Source of the DNA: JADGQM01 sp964505935 | Lineage (GTDB): Bacteria; Desulfobacterota; Syntrophobacteria; Syntrophobacterales; Syntrophobacteraceae | Direction: 5' to 3' | DNA: 24,486 bases | Assembly: GCA_964505935.1 (NCBI GenBank) | Contig: CAZDKX010000032.1 | Coordinates: 1-24,486 of the forward strand | In this document: positions 17,561-24,276 of the stretch, one piece after another | Layout of the letters: the number at the start of each line of letters is the position of its first letter | Position numbering within the stretch: the first letter of the stretch is position 1 | Made by a program: the position numbers and the translations under genes | The notes under the pieces: generated by a model | Database searches by the model: none | The model's input: the letters and a program-made list of their open reading frames with translations, nothing else | What the model was told of the DNA's origin: nothing

Positions 17561-18109
17561 TCAGATCACAGCCTCGATCAAGGCCGCCACGGGAGAGAGC
17601 GAAAGCCACAGGGCAACGAAGCTTTGCAGGGTCTTGCCGGGAACTTTCTCTTCAAAGCTCTTCACAGGCCAGGGAAAGAGCTCTTTGGCTCTTTTCAAAG
17701 CCCACCGTTCAACATCTTGAAACCATAAAAGATACTTTTCCTTGAGCAGTTCGCCGTGTTCGGTCAGCCGATGCCCCCCTTTTTTGCAGCCTTTCTGGAC
17801 GATGAGCTTGACTCCCAGGACTTCCTCCGTTTTCCTTATCTTACCCCAGGCGGCGCGATAGGACATCCCGAGGTCTTCAGCGGCCTTCTTGAGGGAGCCG
17901 TATTCTTCGATTTTGGCAAGGAGCAGTGCGCGCCCCGTGCCGAAAAATACCCCCTCGGCGGTTTCCAGCCAGAGATGCAGGCGGATGGTTGCCTCTTGTT
18001 GTTTGGTTGCTATTTCAGCATCCGGTTCGCTCCGATACTGACCTGGAGCTTCCGAATGAATGGCCTCGCTGGCAGGCAAAGTCATGCTTTCCCTTTTCTT
18101 TTGAGTCAT
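17561..18109 (-). CDS. ModE-like winged-helix regulator (HTH domain only)
   Basis: 182 aa. The central part is the LysR-like helix-turn-helix of the ModE family (about 50-126): ALLLAKIEEYGSLKKAAEDL, then GMSYRAAWGKI and GHRLTEHGE. The C-terminal molybdate-binding TOBE/Mop domain of classical ModE is absent; the remaining tail is short and helical. It therefore probably binds DNA but may not sense molybdate directly. The 5' frame stays open well into the preceding gene. ATG 18109, four bases from that gene's stop, is chosen by position; ATG 18085, preceded by AAGGGAAAGC, is a good alternative. Placed between the FmdE/MoeA fusion and fdhD, it likely controls this operon or fdhAB. Confidence 0.82.
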   Translation of the reverse strand: MTQKKRESMTLPASEAIHSEAPGQYRSEPDAEIATKQQEATIRLHLWLETAEGVFFGTGRALLLAKIEEYGSLKKAAEDLGMSYRAAWGKIRKTEEVLGVKLIVQKGCKKGGHRLTEHGELLKEKYLLWFQDVERWALKRAKELFPWPVKSFEEKVPGKTLQSFVALWLSLSPVAALIEAVI

Positions 18110-18113
18110 GATA

Positions 18114-19748
18114 TCAGCCGCCAAAGGGGCATTTGGGGAACGTGCAGGCTTTGCATTCCAGGCAGAAGGAGCCGTGCCCCAGCTTTGCCAGGTCGCGGCG
18201 GGTGATTTCCACGCCCGCAAGCAGCCTGGGGAAAAGCAGATCGAAACTGGTGGTTTTGAAATAGAGCGCACACGCCGGAACGCCCATCACCTGAACCGTG
18301 CCGATGCGGGCCAGCAGCGTCATCGCTCCGGGCAAGACCGGTGCGCCATAAAGCATGTCGGTGGCGCCGGCGTCGATCAACCCCTGGCGGGTCACATCGT
18401 CCGGGTCGACGGAGAGGCCTGCCGTCGTTACCAGCAAATCCGTCCCACACCGGAGGAGGTCCTGCACCCCGTCATGGATGGCCTTGCGATCGTCGGGAAC
18501 AATGATCGCCTTGACCACCCGGCAGTCAAAGGCCTCAACCTTGGTGCCGATGATCGGAATGAATTTGTCTTCAATGAGTCCCTGAAAAATCTCGCTGCCG
18601 GTGACCAGGATCCCTACCCGAGCCTTGCGTAGGGGAAGCACCCGCATGAGGGGGCCGTGGCGAAAGATCGTCTTGGCCTGGAGAAAGGCGGCTCGCGGCA
18701 GAAATAAGGGAATGGCCCTGGTGCCCGCCAGGTTACGCCCGACGGTCACAGGCGTGTAATTCCTGCGGGAGGCGCACATGACCCCGGGAATCATGTTGAA
18801 CTCTTCCAGGCGCTGTTCATCCACCACAAACAGGCCGTCCCGGTCCGCCACAAAATTGATTTTCCCCTCCCTGGGCGGTTCCACAAAGCGAACGCCCTCT
18901 CCTGCCATGCCCTGGCCGAAGGCCAGGGCCGCCTGGTTCTCATGCACCCAGTCGCTCTCGGCAAAGTTGGCCTCTTCCACGTAGACGCGCTGCTTGCCCA
19001 TCTGCTGCAGGCGGCAAAGGTCTCCCACGGAAAGTTGGTGGCCGCGAATGAACGCGGCCCCCTTGCTCTGCCCGGGGACAATCATGGTCATGTCATGCAA
19101 CGCCGTCTTGCCAACCGCCTCCTCGATGGGCAGGGCAGTGAGCGGCGGCCCTTGAAAAAGGGCCTGGGAAGCCCTCCCCTCGGCATTCAAATAAGGTGCT
19201 TCTCCCTGGCATCCCCGGCAAATCGCCCCATCGTCGGCCGGATAGGACTCTCCGCACAGGCTGCAGATAGCGATGCGCCCCTTATGACGGTTCTTCAAAT
19301 ACTGGGGCTGTATCTGGATGGCTTGAAGGCCGTAGAGCTCACGGCCTGCTTCCCGGATCTGAGTGAGAAGGAGCTCCGTGTCCTGGTCTTTTTTTGGCTT
19401 GAGCTTCAGCATCCAGGTCTCGACTTCAGACCAGGCCCGCAACTTCTGCGCGTCCACAAAGACCCGGACGCCATCCCCCTGGTATTTGTCATAGAGGCTG
19501 AGAGCGTATCGGCCCAGGTTCAGAATCCGCAGCCAGCCGTTGCCGATCGTGCACGGGGTCAAAAGCTGAACGGCGTCAGGAAGGCAGCTCCGGGTTTCGC
19601 AGACGGCATCGAACAACACCCCATCGCGAATCTGACGCAAGGCCAGGTCCACCATGAAGCCACCCATCATCATGCCGGGTGCGGCATACCCATGGAAAGA
19701 TTTCACCGTACTCAGGTATTCGTCGTAGGAATAAGGGCCTATCTTCAT
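18114..19748 (-). CDS. FmdE-MoeA-like fusion protein (molybdopterin cofactor related)
   Basis: 544 aa. Residues about 10-150 are an FmdE-type domain (FHGYAAPGMMMGGFMVDLA with H19; C50, C55, C66). A zinc ribbon follows (C162/C165, C177/C180). Residues about 205-515 resemble MoeA: an AVGKTALHDMTMIVPGQ segment with the GAAFIRGHQLSVGDL loop, then a MoCF-type core from about 376 (ARVGILVTGSEIFQG, then LLVTTAGLSVDPDDVT). A last cysteine group (C529, C532, C535, C540) ends the protein. MoeA inserts molybdenum or tungsten into molybdopterin; FmdE occurs with formylmethanofuran dehydrogenases. Database entries may call such proteins 'trehalose-binding', which context does not support. ATG 19748 follows GAGAGG; it heads the operon with the ModE-like gene and fdhD. 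Confidence 0.85.
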   Translation of the reverse strand: MKIGPYSYDEYLSTVKSFHGYAAPGMMMGGFMVDLALRQIRDGVLFDAVCETRSCLPDAVQLLTPCTIGNGWLRILNLGRYALSLYDKYQGDGVRVFVDAQKLRAWSEVETWMLKLKPKKDQDTELLLTQIREAGRELYGLQAIQIQPQYLKNRHKGRIAICSLCGESYPADDGAICRGCQGEAPYLNAEGRASQALFQGPPLTALPIEEAVGKTALHDMTMIVPGQSKGAAFIRGHQLSVGDLCRLQQMGKQRVYVEEANFAESDWVHENQAALAFGQGMAGEGVRFVEPPREGKINFVADRDGLFVVDEQRLEEFNMIPGVMCASRRNYTPVTVGRNLAGTRAIPLFLPRAAFLQAKTIFRHGPLMRVLPLRKARVGILVTGSEIFQGLIEDKFIPIIGTKVEAFDCRVVKAIIVPDDRKAIHDGVQDLLRCGTDLLVTTAGLSVDPDDVTRQGLIDAGATDMLYGAPVLPGAMTLLARIGTVQVMGVPACALYFKTTSFDLLFPRLLAGVEITRRDLAKLGHGSFCLECKACTFPKCPFGG

Positions 19749-19809
19749 CTTCAAACCTCTCTCAACGCCACCGTGCACCTGCCCGGCAACGAGCGACTGA
19801 CCATATGTA

Positions 19810-19835
19810 TGTAAATGCAAGCATAATTGTTTACA
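19810..19835. promoter_or_regulatory. Inverted repeat at the transcription start of the FmdE/MoeA operon
   Basis: TGTAAA (19810-19815) and TTTACA (19830-19835) form a perfect 6-bp inverted repeat with a 14-bp spacer. It abuts the -10 box of the candidate promoter and covers the expected start point, where a repressor would act. The binding protein is unknown; the ModE-like protein of the same operon is one candidate. Confidence 0.45.
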
Positions 19836-19862
19836 GTATAAACTCCAGCCGGAGCAAGTCAA
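19835..19862 (-). promoter_or_regulatory. Sigma70-type promoter of the FmdE/MoeA-modE-fdhD operon
   Basis: On the minus strand TTGACT (19857-19862, 5 of 6) is followed by a 16-bp spacer and TATACT (19835-19840, 5 of 6). The predicted start near 19828 gives a leader of about 80 nt before ATG 19748. The spacer contains a small CTCC/GGAG dyad (19843-19854). Confidence 0.65.
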
Positions 19863-20289
19863 GGGAAAGTTCTCACAATTATCCCAAGGAGCGTGCACTG
19901 GGGGGAGCGTGCAGTGGGGCAGTTCGTCCGGATTGAAAGCCGCGCGGCGGCGACTTGTGGTGAACCAGGACGCATGCGCTTCCCATCAGCTTTAAACCTG
20001 CCGTTGCCGGGGCGGTGTGCGTATGCCCCACTTGAGGAAAAAGATGAAAAGCAGCATCGGCACAACGTTTACGCCTTCAGTGATCAGCGTTATCAACAGG
20101 TGCACAACAGGTCGCCGCGAGGAGGAGGGCAAACTGATTCGCGATCAGCGCCCATGCTGGCCGGATTGCCTTTTGCGGCATTGCTTTTGCCGGTGCAGGT
20201 GGTAAAAAGACCCCAGGCTGAGATGGAACGGCAGGGTGATTGAGTCATCAACCCAAAATAATCTCGATAAGCGACGGGGAGTAACAGGA
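19863..20289. other. Intergenic stretch between FmdE/MoeA operon and lspA
   Basis: About 430 bases without a firm gene. On the minus strand, a 34-codon frame (20077-20181, MPQKAIRPAWALIANQFALL...) and a second frame ending at 19992 (HLLITLITEGVNVV, then PMLLFIFFLKWGIR) are both hydrophobic and overlap. They could be remnants of, or a frameshifted, small membrane protein; neither is supported well enough to call. Plus-strand frames here look non-coding. Confidence 0.4.
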
Positions 20290-20805
20290 ATGAAATTGGC
20301 AAAAAGAGCTCTCTTGATCGTTGTCGTGCTGTCGACCTGCGTGGGCTGCGATCAGCTGACCAAGGGCCTGGCCCGACACACCCTGACAGTCTCGGAACCG
20401 ATCCTGTTCCTCCATGACCTTTTTCGTCTGCAGCTTGTGGAAAACCAGGGAGCATTTCTGAGTCTGGGCGCAACCATCCCGGAGCATTCGAGATATTGGC
20501 TCCTGGTCGTGCCGGTGGGGCTCGCGCTGGCAGGCATGCTGGTTTACCTGCTGACTTCCAGGAAGCTTACCGCAGTCCAGACGATCGCCCTTTCACTGGT
20601 ACTGGCGGGCGGCATCGGCAATTGGATCGACCGCATCCTCCATGATGGGCGGGTGATCGACTTCATGAACCTCGGGGTCGGCCCCCTGCGTACCGGGATC
20701 TTCAATGTCGCCGATATCGTCATCGTCTTTGGATGCTGTTGGCTTTTGGTCGAGGTCGTGACAAGACCGTCAATAGAACCCGTTCGACCCAAGGCCGAGA
20801 TCTGA
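20290..20805 (+). CDS. lspA: Lipoprotein signal peptidase (signal peptidase II)
   Basis: 171 aa, inner-membrane aspartyl protease that cleaves signal peptides of lipidated prolipoproteins. The family motifs are present: DQLTK near the N-terminus (21-25), VENQGAFLSLG (50-60), GGIGNWIDR (107-115) and FNVADIVIVFG (138-148). The catalytic pair is most likely D124 (in RVIDF) and D142 (in NVAD). Four membrane segments are apparent at about 6-20, 69-89, 97-111 and 140-156. The ATG at 20290 is preferred to a frame open upstream because LspA proteins begin with such a short basic stretch before the first helix. AACAGGA and GGGGAG lie upstream. No ileS neighbour is seen, so this may be a stand-alone copy. 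Confidence 0.9.
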   Translation: MKLAKRALLIVVVLSTCVGCDQLTKGLARHTLTVSEPILFLHDLFRLQLVENQGAFLSLGATIPEHSRYWLLVVPVGLALAGMLVYLLTSRKLTAVQTIALSLVLAGGIGNWIDRILHDGRVIDFMNLGVGPLRTGIFNVADIVIVFGCCWLLVEVVTRPSIEPVRPKAEI

Positions 20806-20957
20806 CACCATCCGAGTACTGCCCCTGTTGACCCGGCTTGGTACGGCATCCAAGCAATGCACATCTACGAGGCACCCCTCATCCTGCGTAGGAGCCTGCC
20901 CGTCATGCCTATAGTGGAGCCCGTCGATTTTGCCGCGTACGTCACGGGAGAACCACG

Positions 20958-21420
20958 ATGAGCGAAATATTGCGTGCCGCGCGATCCGATGCGCCGGCCA
21001 TCCTGAAACTTCAGAAGGTTGCCTATCAAAGGGAGGCCGCCCTGTATGATGACTGGGCGATTCCCCCCTTGACCCAAACGTTGGAACAACTCGACCAGGA
21101 ATTCGACGAAAGGACGTTTCTCAAGGCGGCCGACGGCAGCCGGCTCATCGGTTCTGTCAGAGCGTCCATGCATGAGGGCACCTGCGAGATCGGTCGACTG
21201 ATCGTTCATCCGGAATCCCAACGCAGGGGCATAGGAACCCGGCTGCTGCTGGCAATAGAAGCGGAATTTCCTTCTGCGGGACGCTTTGAACTTTTCACCG
21301 GCAAGCAGGAGCGAAGGCAACATCCGCCTGAATGGGAGGCCAGCAATTCCCGCTGGAGCAGCCCAAAAGGATGCTTTTGATGTCGAGCTGTCAACATTGA
21401 GCAGAAACTGGAGAGAGTAA
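20958..21420 (+). pseudogene. GNAT acetyltransferase, frameshifted near its C-terminus
   Basis: The first 117 residues are a normal GNAT N-acetyltransferase: MSEILRAARSDAPAILKLQ at the start, and the acetyl-CoA-binding motif A in GRLIVHPESQRRGIGTRLL. After FELFTGKQ (around 21308) the open frame turns into an implausible arginine/proline-rich tail that ends at 21380. Shifting by one base at 21310 restores the family-typical SEGNIRL, continuing to a stop at 21418-21420 with a still imperfect tail. This points to a one-base insertion, possibly with further decay. RBS GGGAGA precedes ATG 20958. The IS element begins only about 50 bases downstream. A shortened protein may still be made. Confidence 0.65.
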
Positions 21421-21471
21421 ACAAGGTGGCGGGCAGATTTGCAGTTCAGCTCGGGTTTTTTTCAGAAAGAG

Positions 21472-21499
21472 GCAGTGATGTCCGGTTAGGAAATTGCAT
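21472..21499 (+). repeat. Left terminal inverted repeat of the IS
   Basis: Begins GCAGTGATGTCC and contains the core GTCCGGTTAGG; it is the inverted partner of 22768-22795 with four mismatches. Confidence 0.83.
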
Positions 21500-21622
21500 G
21501 ATACAGGACGAAAAAAAATGTCAAAAAACAACGGATTGAGTCAATTTTTTGCTTGACAATTCAATGAAGGTGTGGGTCGCGGCCCTTTTCGTAAAATCCT
21601 ATAATATTAAGGAGTTACGAAA

Positions 21623-22781
21623 ATGCCGCGAAGCTTTTACCCTAACGACACAAAGTACACTGCGCCCTCTTTCGATGAGCTTTTCAAACCCACTGAAAAT
21701 GCCCTTGCGAGCGTCCATCCTTTGGTGGCAAGGGGCAACAGGCCGCTGCAGATGAATTTCGAACAGCAACTCAGAGCCTTGGTCCACTTTCATCTCGAGG
21801 AACATACCTCTGGACGCCATCTCATCCAGGCTCTTGAAGAGGATGACTTCGCCCGCAATCACATTGCGCCTCCCGATGGCATCCAGAAGAGCAGTTTTTT
21901 CGAAGCCATTAACAGTCGCGGCCTTGAACAGTTGGGCCATGTCTACCAGCACCTCCAGAGCCAAGCATCAAATCTGTTGCCGGCCCAGCACACTGAACTT
22001 GGTGAACTGGTGGGCATTGACGGCTCCCTCATCCAGGCCGTCCTCTCCATGTACTGGGCTGACTACAGGGACGGTTCAAAGAAAGCCAAAGTCCATGTTG
22101 GGTTTGATATCAACCGTGGCATTCCTTCCCTACCTCACGGATGGTAAGGAGGGTGAGCGCCCCTGTGTTGCCGTTATCCTCTCACCTGGCGAGACCGGTG
22201 TCATGGACCGGGGCTATCAGTGCCATCATAGCTTTGATGAATGGCAGACCGACGGCAAGCACTTCATCTGCCGTATCAAGGCAAATACCAAGGTAACCTG
22301 CATTCAAATGAACCCGGTCCCCACCAACAGCATCGTGTTCTACGATGCGATTGTTCTGCTCGGGACCGCAGGTACTAACCAGACACAGAAGCCACTCCGC
22401 CTTGTTGGATACCGCGTTGATAACGTAGACTATTGGGTAGCCACCGATCGCCATGATCTCTCTGCCGAGCAGATCGCTTTTATCTATAAACTACGCTGGC
22501 AGATCGAAAAGTTCTTTGCATGGTGGAAACGGCACCTCAAGGTCTATCACCTGATCGCAAGGACAGAGTATGGGTTGATGGTACAGATTCTCTCCGGACT
22601 GATTACCTATTTGCTGCTCGCAATATATTGCCATAATCACTACCATGAAAGGGTCAGCATCAGGAGAGTCAGAGAACTCCGGATAAGAATCCAAAATGAG
22701 CTCCGCGATTCCGAGCAAAAAGCTCCGATTCTTTCGGATTTCAAAGAGCAAGAGCAAGTCGTGCCAAATGCAAGAACCTAA
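21623..22781 (+). pseudogene. IS4-family transposase, frameshifted
   Basis: A DDE transposase in two frames. The first part (21623-22147) starts with MPRSFYPNDTKYTAPSFDEL behind a perfect AAGGAG at 21609-21614, includes the first catalytic Asp in ELVGIDGSL, and runs to GFDINRGIPS. At about 22130 one extra base (or a small deletion) shifts the frame, and the original frame stops at 22147. The second part resumes at 22131 with YLTDGKEGERP, carries the second Asp in GVMDRGYQ and the Y-x2-R-x3-E-x6-K signature region (YKLRWQIEKFFAWWKR), and ends at 22781. There is no slippery heptamer at the junction, so this is taken as a disabling mutation; the element probably cannot move itself. Confidence 0.85.
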
Positions 22782-22795
22782 CCGGACATTACTGC
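22768..22795 (-). repeat. Right terminal inverted repeat of the IS
   Basis: Inverted partner of 21472-21499. It contains CCTAACCGGACAT, overlaps the last codons of the transposase, and includes the ATG (22768) that opens the downstream DUF4037 frame. Confidence 0.83.
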
Positions 22796-23751
22796 ATAAC
22801 ACCAGCAAAGGCCTCGCTATCGCCGAAGCGTTTTTCACGGAATTCGGTTTGCCGGCCATCCGCCGGCACTTCCCCGAACTTGTCGATCGGATTAGCGCGG
22901 GTTTACTGGGTGAAGGCTCGGAGATGCTCGGTGCCGACGACGAATTGTCATGCGACCACGACTGGGGACCGAAGTTCATCCTCTTTCTTGCCGAGCGCGA
23001 TCACCGGGAACTGGGCCAGGCGGTGGCTGCCAAGCTTAACGCCCTTCGTCCCGCCAGCTTTCAGGGCATCGATTTGGCCAAGGCCAAGACCAAGGCCATC
23101 ACCGTTCAAACCATCGATGACTTCTACCGGGAATTAACCCGGCTGCCATGGCCGCCAAATACCATACAGGAATGGGATGCCGTCCGCGAAAATGACCTGT
23201 GTTACGCCCAAGCCGGAAAGGTCTTTTATGACCCAACGGGTAACCTGACAAGACGTCATCGCGCTTTTCAAGAAACATACTACCCACACGAGGTTTGGCT
23301 CGGATGGGTTGCCGCACAGGTTTTCTGGATCTGGCACTATGGGGAATACAACATCTGCGCTCGCATGGCCAAACGGGATGAAAGGGTTGGCGCCTTAATT
23401 GGCATGGGCCGGGTGGTGCAAGCGGCAATGCGTTTGACTTTCCTGCTGAACCGCCGTTTCGCTCCGTATTGGAAATGGTTGCACTGGGCCTTTGTCCAGC
23501 TACCCTTTTTGGCACCGGAGTTAGACCTCATCCTGCAAGAGTTGGAGGCTGCAGCCACGCTTGAGGATCGCGTTCAACTCATCGGTCAAATTGGCGATTT
23601 GGCGCGCATCGGTCTCCATGGGCAAGGGATTTTTCCTGACTGTAACAGGCGCGATTATATGGGTTGCTTTGAGATCCTGGACAACCTCATCCAGGACAAA
23701 CAGGTTCGATCCATGATCTTTGTCGCTTTGAAACGTGAAGGACATTTATAA
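22768..23751 (+). CDS. DUF4037 nucleotidyltransferase-like protein, 5' end supplied by IS
   Basis: 327 aa if begun at ATG 22768. The family signature GEGSEMLGADDELSCDHDWGP (48-68) is present; the G-S plus acidic pattern resembles the active site of nucleotidyltransferase-fold proteins, though the enzymatic role of DUF4037 is not established. The domain body and C-terminus look complete. The first ten residues are encoded by the IS terminal repeat; native sequence begins about NTSKGLAIAEAFF. No other early ATG exists, and a frame open back to 22696 lies inside the transposase gene, so the native start was probably removed. The stop (TAA) overlaps by one base an ATG at 23751, and a better-placed start for the next gene is 23832. 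Whether it is expressed is unclear. Confidence 0.75.
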   Translation: MQEPNRTLLHNTSKGLAIAEAFFTEFGLPAIRRHFPELVDRISAGLLGEGSEMLGADDELSCDHDWGPKFILFLAERDHRELGQAVAAKLNALRPASFQGIDLAKAKTKAITVQTIDDFYRELTRLPWPPNTIQEWDAVRENDLCYAQAGKVFYDPTGNLTRRHRAFQETYYPHEVWLGWVAAQVFWIWHYGEYNICARMAKRDERVGALIGMGRVVQAAMRLTFLLNRRFAPYWKWLHWAFVQLPFLAPELDLILQELEAAATLEDRVQLIGQIGDLARIGLHGQGIFPDCNRRDYMGCFEILDNLIQDKQVRSMIFVALKREGHL

Positions 23752-23831
23752 TGAGGGCAAGTCATTTTGTGCGGGCGATTGCGGGCGGGGTCGGCCGCAT
23801 TGGCCGCACACAATGGCAGAGGAATGATGTA

Positions 23832-24225
23832 ATGGACCTTCTGGAAGAATTGAAAAACCTGGCAGCGAAGCTCTATTCTGAAGGAATCGAGTAATGCTCT
23901 CTGTGGTGGCCTCGCCATGGCCATCTGCGCTATGCCCAGAGCCACACTCGATATTGATATCATGATCGAGCTCGGGACACTTTTCCGGACCAAACGGTCA
24001 GTCGAGGACATTGGCTTTACACTCAGCAGCGCGGCCATGGAATTCCATGCTGGCAAGATTCGGATCTATCGGCTATGCGAGGTCGATGCGCTGCCAGGCG
24101 AGGAACTGGTTCTAGCTCGTCAAGGCCATCACCGACCAAGGGAAGAAGCCGCCTTCCCCTCTTCGTCAGAAACCGGGACCTCGCGCCGCTTTGGAGGGGG
24201 GCGGCGCTTCGTAAGCATCGTGTAA
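23832..24225 (+). pseudogene. DUF6036/AbiEii-like nucleotidyltransferase, decayed
   Basis: Begins MDLLEELKNLAAKLYSEGIE with GAGG upstream at 23820, then meets TAA at 23892. One base out of frame the family sequence resumes (ALCGGLAMAIC, then MPRATLDIDIMIE) with the nucleotidyltransferase motif GG...DID, and continues through GFTLSSAAMEFHAGKIRIYR. Near 24112 the frame appears to shift again: the expected LDLVKAIT is found only in another frame. The remainder to 24225 is not family-like. At least two frameshifts make it a clear pseudogene. It lay directly after the DUF4037 gene, so the two nucleotidyltransferase-fold genes were once probably co-transcribed. Members of this fold include AbiEii-type toxins, but that role is only a possibility here. 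Confidence 0.68.
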
Positions 24226-24276
24226 CCCCGATCCTGTCCTGCAGGAGGTCCCTGCTGAGCTGAACGTGAAGACCTT

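Larger units (their letters stand above)
21472..22795 (+). mobile_element. IS4-type insertion sequence, 1324 bp
   Basis: Bounded by a 28-bp imperfect inverted repeat: left 21472-21499 and right 22768-22795, agreeing at 24 of 28 positions, with the identical core ATGTCCGGTTAGG. It contains one transposase gene, broken by a frameshift. No target-site duplication is visible: the bases before 21472 end in GAAAGAG, while those after 22795 begin ATAACACC. The flanks therefore may have been rearranged since insertion, or the true ends may differ by a few bases. Confidence 0.83.

Noticed and set aside
19749..19830. A molybdenum-cofactor riboswitch before the FmdE/MoeA gene
   Set aside because: The leader from the predicted start is only about 80 nt, shorter than that riboswitch, and no matching core is visible.
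19893..20243. A 116-codon plus-strand frame upstream of lspA
   Set aside because: Low-complexity, arginine/proline-rich translation with no RBS or domain; treated as non-coding.
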